From NCBI GenBank assembly GCA_949297765.1, contig CASFTV010000022.1, positions 1 through 64,000 on the forward strand: a DNA stretch of 64,000 nucleotides, in the 5' to 3' direction. This stretch comes from an uncultured bacterium (GTDB lineage Bacteria; Verrucomicrobiota; Lentisphaeria; Victivallales; UBA1829). Shown here piece after piece: positions 61,921 through 64,000 of the stretch; the first letter of the stretch is position 1, and each line of letters starts with the position of its first letter. Made by a program: the position numbers and the translations under genes. The notes below the pieces were generated by a model, which made no database searches, was not told where the DNA came from, and saw nothing but the letters and a program-made list of their open reading frames with translations.

Positions 61921-62805
61921 TCAGTTCGAATATGCCTGCCGGAACTGTTCCGGTGTCATGTGGAAATGTTTTCGGAACGAGGTGCAGAAATAGGTGCTCG
62001 AATGGAATCCGGCAGCTGCGGCGATCCGGGAGAGTTCCCAGTTGAAACGGACGAGCAGCCGGGCGGCGTTCTGAAGGCGGATCCGGTGAACATATTCGTT
62101 CGGCGCCATTGCGCATGCCTCCCGGAAAATCCGGCGGAAACGCGCCTGTTTCAAATTGACGACAGCCGCCAGCTCCTCAATGCTGAAATCGTGTTTGTAG
62201 TTGTTGGAAATGAATTCGAATACTCCGGAGAGACGGGTCCGGAGCCCGGAGTTCGGCGACGGATGAAAAGATCCAGTCCGGATTTTCTCCAGAAAAAGAT
62301 CCTGCAGAATATGGGCCGCATACGACAAGGCCACATGGCGACTGGAATTTTTGAGCGCAACACTCATTTTCAGACGGGAAAAAAACGATTCCGGATATTC
62401 GAGTTTCAGAAACGGCGAATCAAATCCGCGGAAAGGGTTCTCCAGAAGGTCGTAAAGCGGCAGAACATGCACAATGATATTGGATCCCGCGGAACAGCCG
62501 CCGGCAAGAGAATAGGTATGCGGGAGATGTTCCGGGATGACGGCGCACTCTCCCGGCCCGATCGTTTTTTCCTGTCCGTCGATTTCAAGGTGGAATTTTC
62601 CATCCAGGGCAAATAGGATCAGGGTGTCGGAAATCTGACGCCGGGGTACTCGCCAGTTTTTCCGGCAATGCCAGAGCGATACATTCAGGACAACAAACCG
62701 GATTCCGTCCAGAAGACGGAGGGCGTCGTTTGCTTTTTCCGGCGGGAAAAGGGTTTCCAGACGGTCTTTGGTTTCATTCCCGTAAAGGCTGTCATCCTGT
62801 TCCAT
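61921..62805 (-). CDS. AraC-family transcriptional regulator
   Basis: The 294-residue protein has a cupin-like sensor (FALDGKFHLEIDGQEK, IPEHLPHTYSL) and the two HTH motifs of the family. HTH1 is ELAAVVNLKQARFRRIFR; the second contains IAAAAGFHSSTYFCTSFR. It converges on the other AraC gene. Its 5' side faces a 427-bp stretch without genes, and no obvious target operon is adjacent inside the window. Confidence 0.92.
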   Translation of the reverse strand: MEQDDSLYGNETKDRLETLFPPEKANDALRLLDGIRFVVLNVSLWHCRKNWRVPRRQISDTLILFALDGKFHLEIDGQEKTIGPGECAVIPEHLPHTYSLAGGCSAGSNIIVHVLPLYDLLENPFRGFDSPFLKLEYPESFFSRLKMSVALKNSSRHVALSYAAHILQDLFLEKIRTGSFHPSPNSGLRTRLSGVFEFISNNYKHDFSIEELAAVVNLKQARFRRIFREACAMAPNEYVHRIRLQNAARLLVRFNWELSRIAAAAGFHSSTYFCTSFRKHFHMTPEQFRQAYSN

Positions 62806-63232
62806 ACAGATTTTGACTCCGAAGTTTCTGGTGCAGTAGCGAAAATTTCAATGGGTTGATAATTTTTTTCAATTGAAATCCTTTTTACTATACTATATAG
62901 AGGTGAATTTGAAAATTACCTCGTGACAGCACCTCTTTGGTTCACCCATGAACAAGGCATTGTCACAGCGGTTCGGATGTCACGTCGGGCGAACCGCAAT
63001 GATTGCATGGAACCCTGGTTCGTTTCAGCGAATATCTTACACTGGAACCGTTATATTTCACCGATTCCTGTTGAAATCCACGAATCCGCTGAGGATCGTA
63101 AAGATTGACCGGCATTGCGTCTTCCTATCGTTTTTTGTGGTAAATTAACAATAGGTGCAGTTCCGGTTTTTTCTATTTCATCGCTGAGGTTTTCTCAAAA
63201 TGCACTTATTCCTGTCAAATACCGCCGAAGAA
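62806..63232. other. Gene-poor stretch with several inverted repeats; no convincing coding sequence
   Basis: No ORF here has a good ribosome binding site or family signature. The clearest element is a perfect hairpin GCGGTTCG/CGAACCGC (62968-62975 with 62990-62997). AGAGGTG/CACCTCT (62899-62905, 62930-62936) and ATTTCAAT/ATTGAAAT (62845-62852, 62872-62879) are further inverted repeats. The left part contains AT-rich sequence compatible with promoters. It could hold a small structured RNA or a decayed gene. Confidence 0.5.
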
Positions 63233-64000
63233 CTAATTCTTTTCTGGTTTTGTCCAGAAAAGGACCAGAGCAAAACTTCCACAGCAGGAAACGGCTATGA
63301 TGATTAGGGTCGTCAAAAGATAGTTTAAAAACTTTTGAAGGAGAAAGCTGTCCAGAAGATCGTCGAGCAGAAAGTGTCGTTGTGCGTCGCACAACTGCTC
63401 CAGAGAGATTTCTCCATGGTATTCTTTCCGTTCCGCAAGAAATGCTTCAAAAGATTTTGTCATGTGAAAGTACCACTTCCAGACCGTTGCAAGGTCCTGA
63501 AGCTCCTTGTTTTTCAGCGATGCCGATAAGGCGGACCGAAGGCTGGAGGAGGAAAATATGCTTCCGAATTTCATTGCATTGCTGTATTTGTTCAGTTCAT
63601 TTGCTATTTCAGGAAGTTTCAGCTGCTTGTCAAGCACCAAAGGGACTTTGTCTGCGAATCGGTTGGTGCGGATGACGAGGTCGTATAAAGGGATCGTTTT
63701 CTTTTTGTGGAATTCATCAAGATCTTTTTGAATCAGCTTTCCGACGGACGCGCTGTCCATCTCAGCCAGTTTTTCGAGGTTGCCGGAGACAATATAAAAC
63801 TCAGCCGCTTCCGGTGCGGAAAACAAGGATGGATTTTTATGGGCTTCCTTTATCAGAACTGTCCGGTATGCCGCCAGAGCTCCTCCCAGTCCTCCGAGGA
63901 TCAGCATGGGAATGCACCAGCCGCTCCAGATGAGGATGAGGGCAAAAACATACATGACTTTGGAGTCATCGTTCTTGCGGCGTTTCTGGTAATATACGGT
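63233..64000 (-). CDS. Membrane protein of unknown function, runs off the right edge
   Basis: The frame remains open past the apparent ATG at 63955 to the window end, and the extra residues (YYQKRRKNDDSKV) form a basic stretch just before a membrane segment, so the gene is probably longer than seen. Two hydrophobic helices (VFALILIWSGWCIPMLILGG and YLLTTLIIIAVSCCGSFALV) flank a soluble alpha-helical domain of about 180 residues. No family is recognised. Codon use is more AT-rich than for the hydrolase genes. Confidence 0.75.
   Translation of the reverse strand, partial: TVYYQKRRKNDDSKVMYVFALILIWSGWCIPMLILGGLGGALAAYRTVLIKEAHKNPSLFSAPEAAEFYIVSGNLEKLAEMDSASVGKLIQKDLDEFHKKKTIPLYDLVIRTNRFADKVPLVLDKQLKLPEIANELNKYSNAMKFGSIFSSSSLRSALSASLKNKELQDLATVWKWYFHMTKSFEAFLAERKEYHGEISLEQLCDAQRHFLLDDLLDSFLLQKFLNYLLTTLIIIAVSCCGSFALVLFWTKPEKN

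Noticed and set aside
62923-63148. Small ORFs in the right-hand gene-poor region
   Set aside because: Neither has a convincing Shine-Dalgarno sequence, and hairpins run through both; composition does not match neighbouring genes.
1-64000. tRNA, rRNA, CRISPR arrays or insertion sequences
   Set aside because: I looked through intergenic stretches and saw no cloverleaf, regular spacer array, transposase or flanking target duplications; a covariance search would be needed to exclude small RNAs.

Overview
The window looks like a chromosomal segment of an anaerobic, GC-moderate bacterium of the Lentisphaerota (Victivallales-like). The reasons are three type II pseudopilin-like proteins ending in an H-x9-DG motif, a very dense set of glycoside hydrolases with no SusC/SusD pair, an oxygen-labile glycyl radical enzyme, and mixed GntR/LacI regulators. 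This assignment is inference. No rRNA, tRNA, IS element or CRISPR array was seen. Genes are tightly packed, and ten junctions use a 4-bp ATGA stop/start overlap.

1-11.9 kb is housekeeping. On the plus strand lie alanine racemase, a small lipoprotein and a PPK2-family polyphosphate kinase. On the minus strand are three operons: mutL with a TPR protein and an unpartnered OppD-type ATPase; a membrane protein with two lipid acyltransferases; and a cut-down division cluster. That cluster reads mraZ, an FtsL-like protein, a class B PBP consisting only of its dimerisation domain, and ftsW. The PBP ends exactly where the transpeptidase domain should begin.

11.9-36 kb is carbohydrate catabolism. An AraC-linked locus holds two clan-A-like hydrolases and a pseudopilin. 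Next is a four-gene overlapping operon (glycyl radical enzyme, GntR/LacI regulator, radical SAM activase, FGGY sugar kinase) divergent from a mannose-6-phosphate isomerase. A six-gene operon follows: GH36 alpha-galactosidase, a binding protein, a large hydrolase, a pseudopilin, a GH5 enzyme and an intracellular hydrolase. A divergent LacI regulator flanks it.

36-50 kb carries a cluster that could release and oxidise sugars. It holds a GntR/LacI regulator, an IlvD/Edd dehydratase, two paralogous GH101/GH129-like proteins flanking a DapA-family aldolase, a GH5-like enzyme and an SDR. A divergent IclR-SDR-enolase-superfamily dehydratase operon lies beside it. Together these could form a non-phosphorylative route: sugar to aldonate to 2-keto-3-deoxy-aldonate to pyruvate plus an aldehyde.

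50-64 kb holds a beta-helix locus with the third pseudopilin, a GntR/LacI regulator coupled to a GH110 alpha-1,3-galactosidase, and a putative hydrolase followed by a PMI-like cupin gene broken by a G8 (C8 on the coding strand) tract. Two AraC regulators, a structured gene-poor stretch and a membrane protein running off the right edge complete it. The GH110, GH36 and GH101/129-like activities suggest host mucin-type or similar alpha-galactosylated glycans as substrates (inference). The most noteworthy items are the pseudopilin-hydrolase operons, the glycyl radical enzyme/kinase operon, the transpeptidase-less PBP next to ftsW, and a 101-bp near-identical patch shared by two otherwise diverged paralogues.
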